64,000 nt of DNA from Bog-473 sp049513455. Its GTDB lineage: Bacteria > Actinomycetota > Acidimicrobiia > Acidimicrobiales > RAAP-2. Under the pieces are notes generated by a model. That model saw only the letters and a program-made list of their open reading frames with translations. It was not told the origin of the DNA and made no database searches. The stretch lies in contig JBEKWB010000004.1 in the NCBI GenBank assembly GCA_049513455.1, forward strand, positions 62,001 to 126,000. The letters run 5' to 3'. Positions 24,418 to 32,821 of the stretch are shown in pieces. The translations under genes and the position numbers were made by a program. Position 1 is the stretch's first letter. Each line of letters begins with the position of its first letter.

Positions 24418-24954
24418 TCAGTGACGGTCCAGCTTAGGCAGGGCAACCCGCCCCGTCCGCTGGAGCTCGACCACCGTGTAACTCTCCAAAAGACCTTCGA
24501 AGTCATCGATCTTCTCGGGCCGGCCGGCCAGCATGATCGTGATCCGGTCCGCACCGACGCTCACCACCTCGCCCCCGAACACGCCGACCAGCTGAATGAC
24601 CTGGGAGCGCTCGGTGGGCCCGACGTCGACCGTGACCAGGAGGAGCTCGCGCTCGACCGCCTCGGAAGGTGACAGCTCGCCGATGGAGACCACGTTGACC
24701 AGCTTGTCCAGCTGCATGATCACCTGCTCGAGGGGCGCCGACTCGACGTCGACCACAATGGTGATGCGGCTGAAGTGTTCGTTCTCGTCCGTCGGCGCCA
24801 CCGCCAGGGAGTAGATGTTGAAGCCGCGGCGGCTGAAGAGGCCGGCCACGCGGGACAGGACGCCGGCCTTGTTCTCGACCAGCACCGAGAGGATGTGGTG
24901 GCGGGGCTTCCCGGCCTTACCGCCGGGCAGCGTGCTGAGGTGGGCGGGGCTCAT
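24418..24954 (-). CDS. ilvN: Acetolactate synthase small (regulatory) subunit
   Basis: The 178-residue protein starts with an ACT domain (HHILSVLVENKAGVLSRVAGLFSRRGFNI) that binds valine for feedback control, followed by the C-terminal domain that activates the large subunit (VGVFGGEVVSVGADRITIMLAGRPEKIDDFEGLL). ATG start overlaps the ilvB stop as ATGA, so the two subunits are coupled. Length is usual for actinobacterial IlvN. Confidence 0.95.
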   Translation of the reverse strand: MSPAHLSTLPGGKAGKPRHHILSVLVENKAGVLSRVAGLFSRRGFNIYSLAVAPTDENEHFSRITIVVDVESAPLEQVIMQLDKLVNVVSIGELSPSEAVERELLLVTVDVGPTERSQVIQLVGVFGGEVVSVGADRITIMLAGRPEKIDDFEGLLESYTVVELQRTGRVALPKLDRH

Positions 24955-26681
24955 CGGATCCGGGCCACCTGATCGGGGTGGACCACGATGTCGTCGTTGG
25001 ACTGACCGGCGGCCACCATGGGGAACACCTTCTCGAACGCGTCCGTACGGAAGTCCACCACCACGGGCCGATCGTCGATGGAATTGGCCTTCTCGATCGC
25101 CGGGCCCACGTCCTCAGGCGACTCGGCCCGGATACCCACGCATCCCATGGCCTCGGCCCACTTCACGTAGTCGGGTAGGTCAGGCGAGAGGTACACCTCG
25201 GAGTAGCGCTCCTCGTAGAACATCTCCTGCCATTGGCGCACCATGCCCAGGTACGCATTGTTCAAGATGGCGATCTTCACCGGGATCTGCTCCGCCGTGG
25301 CGGTCACGAGCTCCTGCGCGGTCATTTGGAAGCACCCGTCGCCGTCGATGGCCCAGACAGTCCGATCCGGGCGCCCCACCTTGGCCCCGATCGATGCCGG
25401 CACGGCGAAGCCCATCGTCCCGGCGCCGCCGGAGTTGACCCAGGTGTACGGGTAGTCGAACTGCCAGTACTGCGAGGCCCACATCTGGTGCTGGCCCACG
25501 CCGGCGACGACAATGGCGTCCGACGGCGCCGCGTCGCGTAGCTGCTCCACCACCATCTGCGGCTTGATCGCGCCACCCTCGGCGTGGTCGTAGTAGAGGG
25601 GGAACTGTTCCTGCCATCCGTGGATCTGCCTCCACCACGGCGTCAGGTCCTGGGCCACCGGGGCGTCCCCACCCGCGTCCATGGCGGACAGGAGCTCCTC
25701 GACCACCAGCCGGCAGTCCCCGGCGATCCCCACGTCCGCCGTCCGCACCTTGCCAAGTTCGGCCGGGTCGATGTCGACGTGGATGATCTTCGCCTCGGGT
25801 GCGAAGGCGCTGATCTTCCCGGTGACGCGGTCGTCGAAGCGCGCCCCGAGACTGATCAAGAGGTCGCTGCGCTGCATGGCGGTCACCGCGGTGTAATGGC
25901 CGTGCATGCCGGGCATCCCCAGGCACTGGGGGTGTGAGTCGGGGAAGGCGCCCCGGGCCATGAGGGTGGTGACCACCGGGATCCCGGTGCGCTCGGCGAG
26001 GGCCCGGAGTGCTTCGGCCGCCCGTGCCTTGAGGACGCCGCCACCGACATAGAGCACCGGGCGGTGCGCGGCGCGGATCAGTTCGGCGGCCTGGCGGACG
26101 AGCCCAGGATCACCGACGGTGCGGGGGTGGTAGCCGGGAAGATCGAGATCGTCGACCGACGTGGGCCAGTACCACTCCATGCTGGCGTTGGCGATGTCCT
26201 TCGGAAAATCGATGAGCACCGGGCCGGGCCGTCCGGTGGTGGCCACGTGGAAGGCGGCGGCCACGACACGCGGAATGTCGTCGACGTCTTTGATCAACCA
26301 GTTGTGCTTGGTGATGCCCATGGTGACACCGGTGATGTCGCACTCCTGGAAGGCGTCGGTGCCGATCGAGCCGGTGGCCACCTGCCCCGAGACCACCACG
26401 AGTGGCGTCGAGTCCATATAGGCGTTCGCCAACGGGGTGACGATGTTCGTCGCCCCCGGTCCGCTGGTCACCATGGCCACGCCGGGCTTGCCGGTCACCA
26501 TGGCGTAGCCCTCCGCCATGTGGCCCGCACCCTGCTCGTGCCGGACCAGGATGTGGCGGATCGAGGAGTCGATGATCGGGTCGTAGACGGGCAGGATGGC
26601 GCCGCCGGGCAGGCCGAACATGACGTCGACGCCCTGCATCTCGAGGCTCTTTATGAGTGCCTGTGCTCCGGTGAGCTGCAT
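24951..26681 (-). CDS. ilvB: Acetolactate synthase large subunit
   Basis: The 576-residue ThDP enzyme has the catalytic Glu in LVRHEQGAGHMAEGYA, the Rossmann FAD domain with SLGARFDDRVTGK, and the ThDP/Mg motif GDGCFQMTAQELVTATAEQIPVKIAILNN. It condenses two pyruvates, or pyruvate with 2-ketobutyrate, at the first shared step of branched-chain synthesis. ATG start. An attenuator with a leader peptide rich in Ile, Leu and Val lies upstream. First gene of ilvB-ilvN-ilvC. Confidence 0.97.
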   Translation of the reverse strand: MQLTGAQALIKSLEMQGVDVMFGLPGGAILPVYDPIIDSSIRHILVRHEQGAGHMAEGYAMVTGKPGVAMVTSGPGATNIVTPLANAYMDSTPLVVVSGQVATGSIGTDAFQECDITGVTMGITKHNWLIKDVDDIPRVVAAAFHVATTGRPGPVLIDFPKDIANASMEWYWPTSVDDLDLPGYHPRTVGDPGLVRQAAELIRAAHRPVLYVGGGVLKARAAEALRALAERTGIPVVTTLMARGAFPDSHPQCLGMPGMHGHYTAVTAMQRSDLLISLGARFDDRVTGKISAFAPEAKIIHVDIDPAELGKVRTADVGIAGDCRLVVEELLSAMDAGGDAPVAQDLTPWWRQIHGWQEQFPLYYDHAEGGAIKPQMVVEQLRDAAPSDAIVVAGVGQHQMWASQYWQFDYPYTWVNSGGAGTMGFAVPASIGAKVGRPDRTVWAIDGDGCFQMTAQELVTATAEQIPVKIAILNNAYLGMVRQWQEMFYEERYSEVYLSPDLPDYVKWAEAMGCVGIRAESPEDVGPAIEKANSIDDRPVVVDFRTDAFEKVFPMVAAGQSNDDIVVHPDQVARIR

Positions 26682-26749
26682 CGTGCTTTCCTCTATCTCT
26701 CAGTGCCTGGGGTGGATCGGCGGGTTCGGGTGAAATGGTCCGGAAAATG

Positions 26750-26805
26750 AAAACGACCCCCCATTCGGGAGGTCGTAGAGCGCGCGTTGCAATGTGGCCG
26801 CGCGC
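26750..26805 (-). terminator. Attenuator hairpins upstream of ilvB
   Basis: On the minus strand a GC hairpin with arms GCGCGCG and CGCGCGC begins right after the leader stop (26805-26781); its stem can be extended by CGTAG/CTACG, whose 3' arm overlaps the terminator stem. The terminator has arms ACGACCTCCC and GGGGGGTCGT with loop GAAT (26776-26753), followed by TTT to 26750. It precedes ilvB by about 70 bases and must be read through for expression. The overlap suggests mutually exclusive folds. Confidence 0.85.
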
Positions 26806-26853
26806 CTACGTTACGAGTACCAGAATCTCGGGCTGGTTGCGACGGCTCTGCAT
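26806..26853 (-). CDS. ilvB leader peptide (Ile-Leu-Val-Leu-Val)
   Basis: A 15-residue frame MQSRRNQPEILVLVT with ATG start and TAG stop. The control codons ATT CTG GTA CTC GTA cover all three branched-chain amino acids immediately before ACG TAG, matching an operon that makes all three. ATT and GTA look rare here. No clear ribosome-binding site is seen, so translation may be leaderless. Such ILV leaders are known before ilvBNC operons in actinobacteria and enterobacteria. Confidence 0.8.
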   Translation of the reverse strand: MQSRRNQPEILVLVT

Positions 26854-26957
26854 CAGGCGCCCATTGTGGCATGGCGGACGACCGGAGACAACCCCGGGGC
26901 CCTCCCGGCGGGCTTCCATCGCTCCCCCGAACCACAATGCGCCCTGGAGTCGGGCGG

Positions 26958-28745
26958 TCACGCCGGGACTTTGTCGGTGCTCGAAGGTGTCGCCATCCCC
27001 CCGCCGAGGAGGGCGGGGAGCGCCGTCGCCCGCATCCGGGCCAGCACCCGGTCGGTGACCGGCGCCACGTCCGGGTGAACGCCGCCGTTGCCGCCGGCCG
27101 CCGCCTCCCACGCCGCGGCGCGGTGGCCCACCACGTCGGCATCGTCGAATTGCACGCAGTCGAGGCGGTCGGTCCTCAGGTCGACGACGACGGTGTCCCC
27201 GTCCAAGACGAGGGCGATCGGCCCCCCGAGGAACGCTTCGGGGGCGACGTGGCCGATGACCAGACCGACCGATCCTCCCGAGAATCGGGCATCCGTCATC
27301 AGCGCGATGGTGATGTGCCGCTGGCGACACAGGGCTGTGATCCGCGAGGTGGGATCGAGGAGCTCGGGCATGCCCGGCGCTCCGCGCGGCCCCTCGTAGC
27401 GGATCACCACCATGTCGTTGTCCATGAAGCTGTCCGGGTCCTCGTCGAGGGCCTGAATGAGGGAGCGCTCGCCGTTGAACACGCGGGCGCGACCGGTGAA
27501 GACGCCGTCCTTCACGCCGCCTTCGACGCCGGCGACCTTGAGGATCGCCCCGCCCTCGGGCGCCAGGTTGCCGCGCAGCAGGCGCAGTCCGCCGGTGTCC
27601 TTGAAGGGCTTGTCGACCGGGAAGATCACATCCCCGTCGGGCTGGGGCGGGTCGAGCCGCTGCAGTTGCTCAGCCAGGGTCTCACCCGTGCAGGTGATGG
27701 AGTCGCCGTCGAGGAATCCGGCCTCGAGAAGCTCGTGGGCGATCACCTGCAGCCCACCCTTGGCATCCACGTCCACCATCGAGTAGTCGCCGAACGGTCG
27801 CATGTTGACCAGTACCGGAAGTTTTCGGGCCAGCGCATTGAAGTCGTCCTGGCTCAGCACGTCGTCCCACAGGTCGAGACCGGCGGCGCGGGCGATCTCG
27901 ACGCTGTGCAGCAGCACGTTGGTGGACCCTCCCATTGCGATGGTGACCGTGAGGGCGTTGCGCAGCGCGGCGGGCGTCACGATGTCGCGCGGCCGGATGC
28001 CTTCCTTCGTCATGGCGAGCAGGCAGTCGACCGTCTGATCGGGGAACTCCGTCAGCCGGCGCGGGTCGTCCGAAGCCGGGGACACCATGTGCAGCGGTTC
28101 GAGCCCGAGGACAGCGATGAAGGTCTGCATCGTGTTGTAGGTGAACATGCCCCCGCAGCTGCCCTGTCCCGGACAGGCGTGCAGTGCGTACCGGGCCCGG
28201 ACGTCGGCGTCCCGATCGGCCATCTGGAAGGCCGAGACGAGGTCGATCGGGTCACCCGTCTCCGGGTCGATGCCGGGCCTGATCGGGCCGTCGGAGAGGA
28301 TGACGGCGGGCGTGTTGTTCTCGAGTACGGCGGCGACGGTCCCAACCGGCGGCTTGTCGCAGGCCACGACGGCGACCACCCCGGCGACGCTGTTCGCCGC
28401 CAGGTGGACATCGGCCACGTCGTGGACGAGCTCGCGGCCGACGAGAGAAAACCGCATCTGGGGAGTGCCGTTGAGCTGGCCGTCCGAGACACCAAGGGTG
28501 AACGCGGGCGGGATCAGCCTGATCGCCAGGCGGTCCGCCGCGATGCGGCGCGAAAGGGCGGCCTGGACGGCCTGCACCTTCTGGGGAACGCCCAGATAGC
28601 ACTGGCTGTCTCCGAGGTTGCCGATGACCGCCCACACCGGGTCGTGGATCTTCCCGACGTCCTCACCGAGGAACCGGGCCGTGCCGACTCTCTGCACGTC
28701 GCGCCCGGGGTTGATGGACACGAATGTCTCCGATTCGTTGCGCAC
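26958..28745 (-). CDS. ilvD: Dihydroxy-acid dehydratase family (IlvD/Edd), divergent
   Basis: The 595-residue protein is an IlvD/Edd dehydratase: VACDKP, CPGQGSCGGMFTYNTM, AMGGSTNVLLHS, LRGNLAPEGG and MTDARFSGGSVGLVIGHVAPEA. The three Fe-S cysteines are present, the first in GDSQCYLG where typical IlvD has SxNExxPCN. The GISMGxEGM segment is replaced by GVSDGQLNGTPQM. So it is a distant member that could be a true dihydroxy-acid dehydratase or a sugar-acid dehydratase; position next to ilvBNC favours the former. Start is GTG. It ends 105 bases before the ilvB leader on the same strand. Confidence 0.8.
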   Translation of the reverse strand: MRNESETFVSINPGRDVQRVGTARFLGEDVGKIHDPVWAVIGNLGDSQCYLGVPQKVQAVQAALSRRIAADRLAIRLIPPAFTLGVSDGQLNGTPQMRFSLVGRELVHDVADVHLAANSVAGVVAVVACDKPPVGTVAAVLENNTPAVILSDGPIRPGIDPETGDPIDLVSAFQMADRDADVRARYALHACPGQGSCGGMFTYNTMQTFIAVLGLEPLHMVSPASDDPRRLTEFPDQTVDCLLAMTKEGIRPRDIVTPAALRNALTVTIAMGGSTNVLLHSVEIARAAGLDLWDDVLSQDDFNALARKLPVLVNMRPFGDYSMVDVDAKGGLQVIAHELLEAGFLDGDSITCTGETLAEQLQRLDPPQPDGDVIFPVDKPFKDTGGLRLLRGNLAPEGGAILKVAGVEGGVKDGVFTGRARVFNGERSLIQALDEDPDSFMDNDMVVIRYEGPRGAPGMPELLDPTSRITALCRQRHITIALMTDARFSGGSVGLVIGHVAPEAFLGGPIALVLDGDTVVVDLRTDRLDCVQFDDADVVGHRAAAWEAAAGGNGGVHPDVAPVTDRVLARMRATALPALLGGGMATPSSTDKVPA

Positions 28746-28793
28746 GGAACCAAACTAGTGACTTCTCTGACGTGTAACCCCGCCAGCTTCTTT

Positions 28794-28898
28794 TCAGGCC
28801 GGATGTGCTGCCGGAAGGGCCAGTCCAGCCCCAAGAATGTTGCGGGTGGCGTTGACGTCGGCGTCGGCTCTGCGATAGTCGTCCGCAGCGCCTACGGT
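28794..28898 (-). pseudogene. TnpB (IS605/IS1341 type) C-terminal fragment
   Basis: On the minus strand a short frame reads DDYRRADADVNATRNILGAGL and ends in TGA. ADADVNATRNILxAGL is the RuvC-III motif and C-terminal signature of TnpB nucleases. Just upstream, in another frame, RRRCGRLSQ resembles the second Cys knuckle that normally precedes this motif, which implies a frameshift. The rest of the gene is absent. It lies between ilvD and a TetR gene and is a decayed insertion-sequence relic. Confidence 0.55.
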
Positions 28899-29002
28899 TC
28901 ACCACTGATGAGTTGGAGCACAGACTTCACCGCGTGTGAACGTCCTCTCGACGAGCGGGGCGCTGACGAGCTGCTTCTCGACGAGACGGTCCGGGATCGG
29001 CG

Positions 29003-29605
29003 ATGAGCCCCGGGGGGCGGCGGCCGGGCAAAGGGTCCGCACGAGACGACATCATCCTGGCGGCCCGGGAGACCTTTGCCGCCGCGGGCTACGACGGCAC
29101 CAGCCTGCGGGCCGTGGCCCGGGCGGCCGGGGTCGACGCCGCCTTGATCCACCACTACTTCGAGGGCAAGGCCGGTCTCTTCATCGGAGCCATGGCCTTG
29201 CCGTTCGACTCTCGCCAGGATCAGCTCGACGCCGGCGCGGAAAGCCCCGCGTCGAGCCCGCACGGGGCAGCCGTCGTCGAGGGGTTCCTGACCATGTGGG
29301 ATCTGGCCGAGGGCACGGGATCGTCCTTCGTCTCGTGCGTCGGGGCGATGGCCGCGTCGCCCGCGGTGGCCGATGCCCTGGGCGAGTTCGTGCGGGACCA
29401 GGTCTATCGGCACGTCACGCCGATCGAGGGCGACAGTGAGGAGACCACCGATACCCGGCGGGCCCTGGTGGCGTCGCAGCTCATGGGGTTGGCCTACAGC
29501 CGGTACGTGCTACGGGTGACGCCGATCGCGACCGCCTCCCCCTCCGAAATTGGCCGCTGGGTCGGACCGACCCTGGAACGGTACGGCGCGGGCGATCTGG
29601 ACTAG
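29003..29605 (+). CDS. TetR family transcriptional regulator
   Basis: The 200-residue protein has the TetR helix-turn-helix near the N terminus: RDDIILAARETFAAAGYDGTSLRAVARAAGVDAALIHHYFEGKAGLF. The C-terminal ligand domain resembles the TetR_C_17/33 type found in many actinobacterial repressors, including a conserved SRYVLRVTPIA. The ligand and targets are unknown; the nearest divergent gene is ilvD beyond a TnpB relic. Its TAG stop overlaps the gatB stop through a shared CTAG. Confidence 0.9.
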   Translation: MSPGGRRPGKGSARDDIILAARETFAAAGYDGTSLRAVARAAGVDAALIHHYFEGKAGLFIGAMALPFDSRQDQLDAGAESPASSPHGAAVVEGFLTMWDLAEGTGSSFVSCVGAMAASPAVADALGEFVRDQVYRHVTPIEGDSEETTDTRRALVASQLMGLAYSRYVLRVTPIATASPSEIGRWVGPTLERYGAGDLD

Positions 29606-31050
29606 CCCCGCAGGCGCCGGAGCTCGGCCACCACTTTGGCGCCGTCGGCCTGCCCCTTGGTCGCCTTCATGACCGCCCCGACGAAGACACCACTCACCTT
29701 GTCGTCGCCGTCGACGTAACGCTTCCATGCGTCAGGGTGGGCGGCCACGCTGGCCGAGACAGCCTCACTAAGTCCGTCGTAACTCAGGGCCTTGAAGCCC
29801 ATCTCCTTGGCCAGTTCGGCGGGATCGCCGCCGCGCTCCGCCAGCTCGTGGAGCACAGCTTTGGACTGGGTGGCCGACAGCGCCCCACTTGCCTCGAGCG
29901 CGAGCAGGGCGGAGAAGGACTCCGCCGGCAGCGCCAATCCCGCCTCGCCCTCGGCCGCCACCTCATTGGAAGCACGGGCCAAGGCCAGCGCGGCCGGTGC
30001 CCCGGCGGCGGCGGCGGCCGACACCAACGCGTCGAGTCCGAGGTCGACCACGGCCCGGATCTGCTCGGCCTGTGCCTCGCTCGCCGATCCACCGAGCAGG
30101 TCCGCCAACAGGGCGCGCCGGTCGGCCGGCATGGGGCCCATCGCCGCCCGGACGCGCCCCTGCCACGCCGCGTCGGGGACGAGCGGCACCAGATCGGGCT
30201 CGGGGAAGTACCGGTAGTCGTTGGCCTCCTCCTTCGAGCGCATCGACTCGGTCCGCCCGGCCGCCTCGTCCCAATGCCGGGTCTCCTGGCGCACCGCCTC
30301 GCCCGCGTCGATCAGGGCGATCTGGCGGGCCGCCTCGTACTCGATGGCGCGTCCCAGCGAACGGAGTGAGTTGAGGTTCTTGATCTCACACCGTGTCCCG
30401 AACTCGCCGGCCCCGGCCGGGCGGACCGAGATGTTGGCGTCGATCCGCATCGACCCCTCCTCCATGCGGCCATCGGACGCGCCCGTCGCCACCAGGATCC
30501 CCCGGAGTTCGGACGCGTACGCTCGCGCCTGTGCGGCCGACCGTATGTCGGGTTCGCTGACGATCTCGACCAAGGGGACGCCGGAGCGGTTGTAGTCAAC
30601 GAGGGCGTGGCGGGCCGAGTTGATCCGGCCGCCCGCGCCGACGTGGGTCAGCTTGCCCGTGTCCTCCTCGAGGTGGGCGCGTGTCACCCCGATCACGGCC
30701 CCATCGGGCAAGGCAAGCGAGCCGTTGGCGTTGATCGGCTCGTCGTACTGGCTGATCTGATAGTCCTTCGCCTGGTCGGGGTAGAAGTAGTTCTTGCGGG
30801 CGAAGCTCGAGGGGCGGATCTCGCAGTGCAGGGCCGTCCCGATCCGCATGGCCAACTCCACGGCCTGCGCGTTGATCACCGGCAGCGACCCGGGTAGTCC
30901 GAGGCAGACCGGGCACACGTTCGTGTTCGGTTCGTCGCCGAACGCGTTGCGACACCCACAGAAGAGCTTGGTCTGCGTGGCCAGCTCGCAGTGCACCTCC
31001 AGACCGATGACGGTCTCCCACTCCCTGTCCCACTCCACGTCCGCGCTCAT
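29602..31050 (-). CDS. gatB: Asp/Glu-tRNA amidotransferase subunit B
   Basis: The 482-residue protein shows ETVIGLEVHCELATQTKLFCGC and CPVCLGLPGSLPVIN with the zinc Cys residues, RKNYFYPDQAKDYQISQYDEPI, and a C-terminal YqeY-like helical tail that binds tRNA. GatB phosphorylates misacylated Glu-tRNA(Gln) or Asp-tRNA(Asn). The ATG at 31050 overlaps the gatA stop as ATGA and is preferred over an in-frame GTG at 31059. Last gene of esterase-gatC-gatA-gatB. Confidence 0.97.
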   Translation of the reverse strand: MSADVEWDREWETVIGLEVHCELATQTKLFCGCRNAFGDEPNTNVCPVCLGLPGSLPVINAQAVELAMRIGTALHCEIRPSSFARKNYFYPDQAKDYQISQYDEPINANGSLALPDGAVIGVTRAHLEEDTGKLTHVGAGGRINSARHALVDYNRSGVPLVEIVSEPDIRSAAQARAYASELRGILVATGASDGRMEEGSMRIDANISVRPAGAGEFGTRCEIKNLNSLRSLGRAIEYEAARQIALIDAGEAVRQETRHWDEAAGRTESMRSKEEANDYRYFPEPDLVPLVPDAAWQGRVRAAMGPMPADRRALLADLLGGSASEAQAEQIRAVVDLGLDALVSAAAAAGAPAALALARASNEVAAEGEAGLALPAESFSALLALEASGALSATQSKAVLHELAERGGDPAELAKEMGFKALSYDGLSEAVSASVAAHPDAWKRYVDGDDKVSGVFVGAVMKATKGQADGAKVVAELRRLRG

Positions 31051-32483
31051 GCCGACCACGCAGTCTCAGGGGCGGCCGCCTCCACGGCGCGGGCGACCCG
31101 GAAGAGCAACGCTTCTTCGAGCGCCGGGGCCAGGACCTGCACGCCGACCGGCAAACCATCGGCTCCGGCCCCGAACGGCACGGAGACCGCCGGGTGCCCG
31201 GCCAGGTTGGAGGGGATGGTGCAGACGTCGTTCATGTACATGGCCATCGGGTCGTCCACTTTGTCGCCCAGTGCGAAGGCCGTGGTGGGAGCGGTGGCAC
31301 CGAGCAGCACGTCGACCGATGCGTAGGCCCGCCCGAAGGCCTCGACCACCATCGTACGGACTCGTTGAGCCTGCGCGTAATAGGCGTCGTAGTACCCGGC
31401 TGACAGCGCATAGGTCCCGAGCATGATGCGACGCTTGACCTCGGCCCCGAACCCGGCGGTCCTGGTGGCGGTGTTCATGGCGGCCGCATCGTCGGCCTCG
31501 ACCCGCAGGCCGTAGCGCACGCCGTCGTAGCGGGCCAGGTTGGACGATGCTTCCGCGGGTGCGATGAGGTAGTAGGCCGACAACCCGTAGGCGAACTCGG
31601 GGACCCTGATCTCCTCGACCTGTGCCCCGGCGGCGCGCAGCGCCTCCGCCGCCTCGTAGACACGGGCCGCCACGTCGGGAGCGCAGCCCTCAATGAGGTC
31701 GGGGCACACGCCGACACGCACGCCGTTCACTCCGTCCGCCACGGCATCGAGCGTCGGTGGGGCCTCGTGGCGCAGAGAGGTCGTGTCGCGCGGGTCGTGG
31801 CGCGCCAGCACATCGAACAGAAGGGCGGCGTCCTCGACGTTGGCGGCGAAGGGCCCGATCTGGTCGAGGGAGCTGGCGAACGCCACCAGTCCATAGCGCG
31901 AGACGCGGCCGTATGTGGGCTTCATGCCCACGACACCGCACAGCGCGGCCGGTTGGCGGATCGATCCCCCAGTGTCGGACCCGAGCCCGAGCGGGACGAA
32001 ACCGGCGGCCACCGCGGCCGCGGAACCGCCGCTGCTGCCTCCCGGCACCCGCTCGATGCAGTGCGGGTTGCGCGTGGGCCCGAAGGCGGAGTTCTCCGTC
32101 GAGCTGCCCATGGCGAACTCGTCCATGTTGGTCTTGCCCAGTGCGATCGCCCCGGCGGCGCGCAAGAGCTCCACCACCGTGGCGTCGTAGGGCGGCCTCC
32201 AGCCTTCGAGGATCTTCGAGGCACAGGTGGTCGGGATACCCCGGGTGCACAGGTTGTCCTTCAACGCGATCGGCACGCCGGCCAGAGGGCCCGGGTCCTC
32301 ACCCCGGGCGATGGCGGCATCGACCGCATCGGCCTCCGCCAACGCCTCGTCGCCCAACACCTCCAAGAAGGCGTGCAACTCCCCGTCGCGCCCCGCCACG
32401 GCCGCCAGCGCCGCCTCGGTCACCTCGCGCGCCGAGCGTTCCTTGGAGCGGACCGCGGCCGCCACCTCGCGTACGCTGCTCAT
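31047..32483 (-). CDS. gatA: Asp/Glu-tRNA amidotransferase subunit A
   Basis: The 478-residue amidase-signature enzyme carries the Lys of VPIALKDNLCTRG, PGGSSGGSAAAVAAG with the cis-Ser, and GSDTGGSIRQPAALCG with the nucleophile Ser. It hydrolyses glutamine and channels ammonia to GatB. The ATG overlaps the gatC stop (ATGA), which sets the start; an upstream extension in the same frame runs into gatC and was rejected. Confidence 0.97.
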   Translation of the reverse strand: MSSVREVAAAVRSKERSAREVTEAALAAVAGRDGELHAFLEVLGDEALAEADAVDAAIARGEDPGPLAGVPIALKDNLCTRGIPTTCASKILEGWRPPYDATVVELLRAAGAIALGKTNMDEFAMGSSTENSAFGPTRNPHCIERVPGGSSGGSAAAVAAGFVPLGLGSDTGGSIRQPAALCGVVGMKPTYGRVSRYGLVAFASSLDQIGPFAANVEDAALLFDVLARHDPRDTTSLRHEAPPTLDAVADGVNGVRVGVCPDLIEGCAPDVAARVYEAAEALRAAGAQVEEIRVPEFAYGLSAYYLIAPAEASSNLARYDGVRYGLRVEADDAAAMNTATRTAGFGAEVKRRIMLGTYALSAGYYDAYYAQAQRVRTMVVEAFGRAYASVDVLLGATAPTTAFALGDKVDDPMAMYMNDVCTIPSNLAGHPAVSVPFGAGADGLPVGVQVLAPALEEALLFRVARAVEAAAPETAWSA

Positions 32484-32821
32484 GCGGGCTCGTTGCCGAT
32501 ACGCGGGACCCGGAAACGGTGGTCCTCTACGGCGGGCGCGGCGGCCAGCACTTCCGCGCGGTCGAGACACGGTTGCGGCTCGTCGGGCCGCAGCACGTTC
32601 TCCACCGGCAGCGGGTGGGCCATCGGACGCAGATGGGAGAGGTCGAGCGCGGCCACGTCGGCGGCATGCGCCAGCACCGTTCGCAGCTGCGCGGTGAACA
32701 TGTCGACCTCGTCCTCGCTCAGGGCGAGACGAGCCAGGTTGGCCACATGGATCACATCGGAACGGCTCAGCTGTCCGGGGCCCCTGCTCGCCGAGTGGCC
32801 CGGCTCCTCCGTGCCGCTCAT
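32480..32821 (-). CDS. gatC: Asp/Glu-tRNA amidotransferase subunit C
   Basis: The 113-residue protein has the GatC pattern LSRSDVIHVANLARLALSEDEV, a helix with FTAQLRTVL and the C-terminal VENVLRPDEPQPCLDRAEVLAAAP. GatC wraps around GatA and joins it to GatB. An extra ~18 residues precede the usual N terminus. The ATG overlaps the upstream esterase stop (ATGA), so all four genes here are linked by ATGA overlaps. Confidence 0.95.
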   Translation of the reverse strand: MSGTEEPGHSASRGPGQLSRSDVIHVANLARLALSEDEVDMFTAQLRTVLAHAADVAALDLSHLRPMAHPLPVENVLRPDEPQPCLDRAEVLAAAPAVEDHRFRVPRIGNEPA

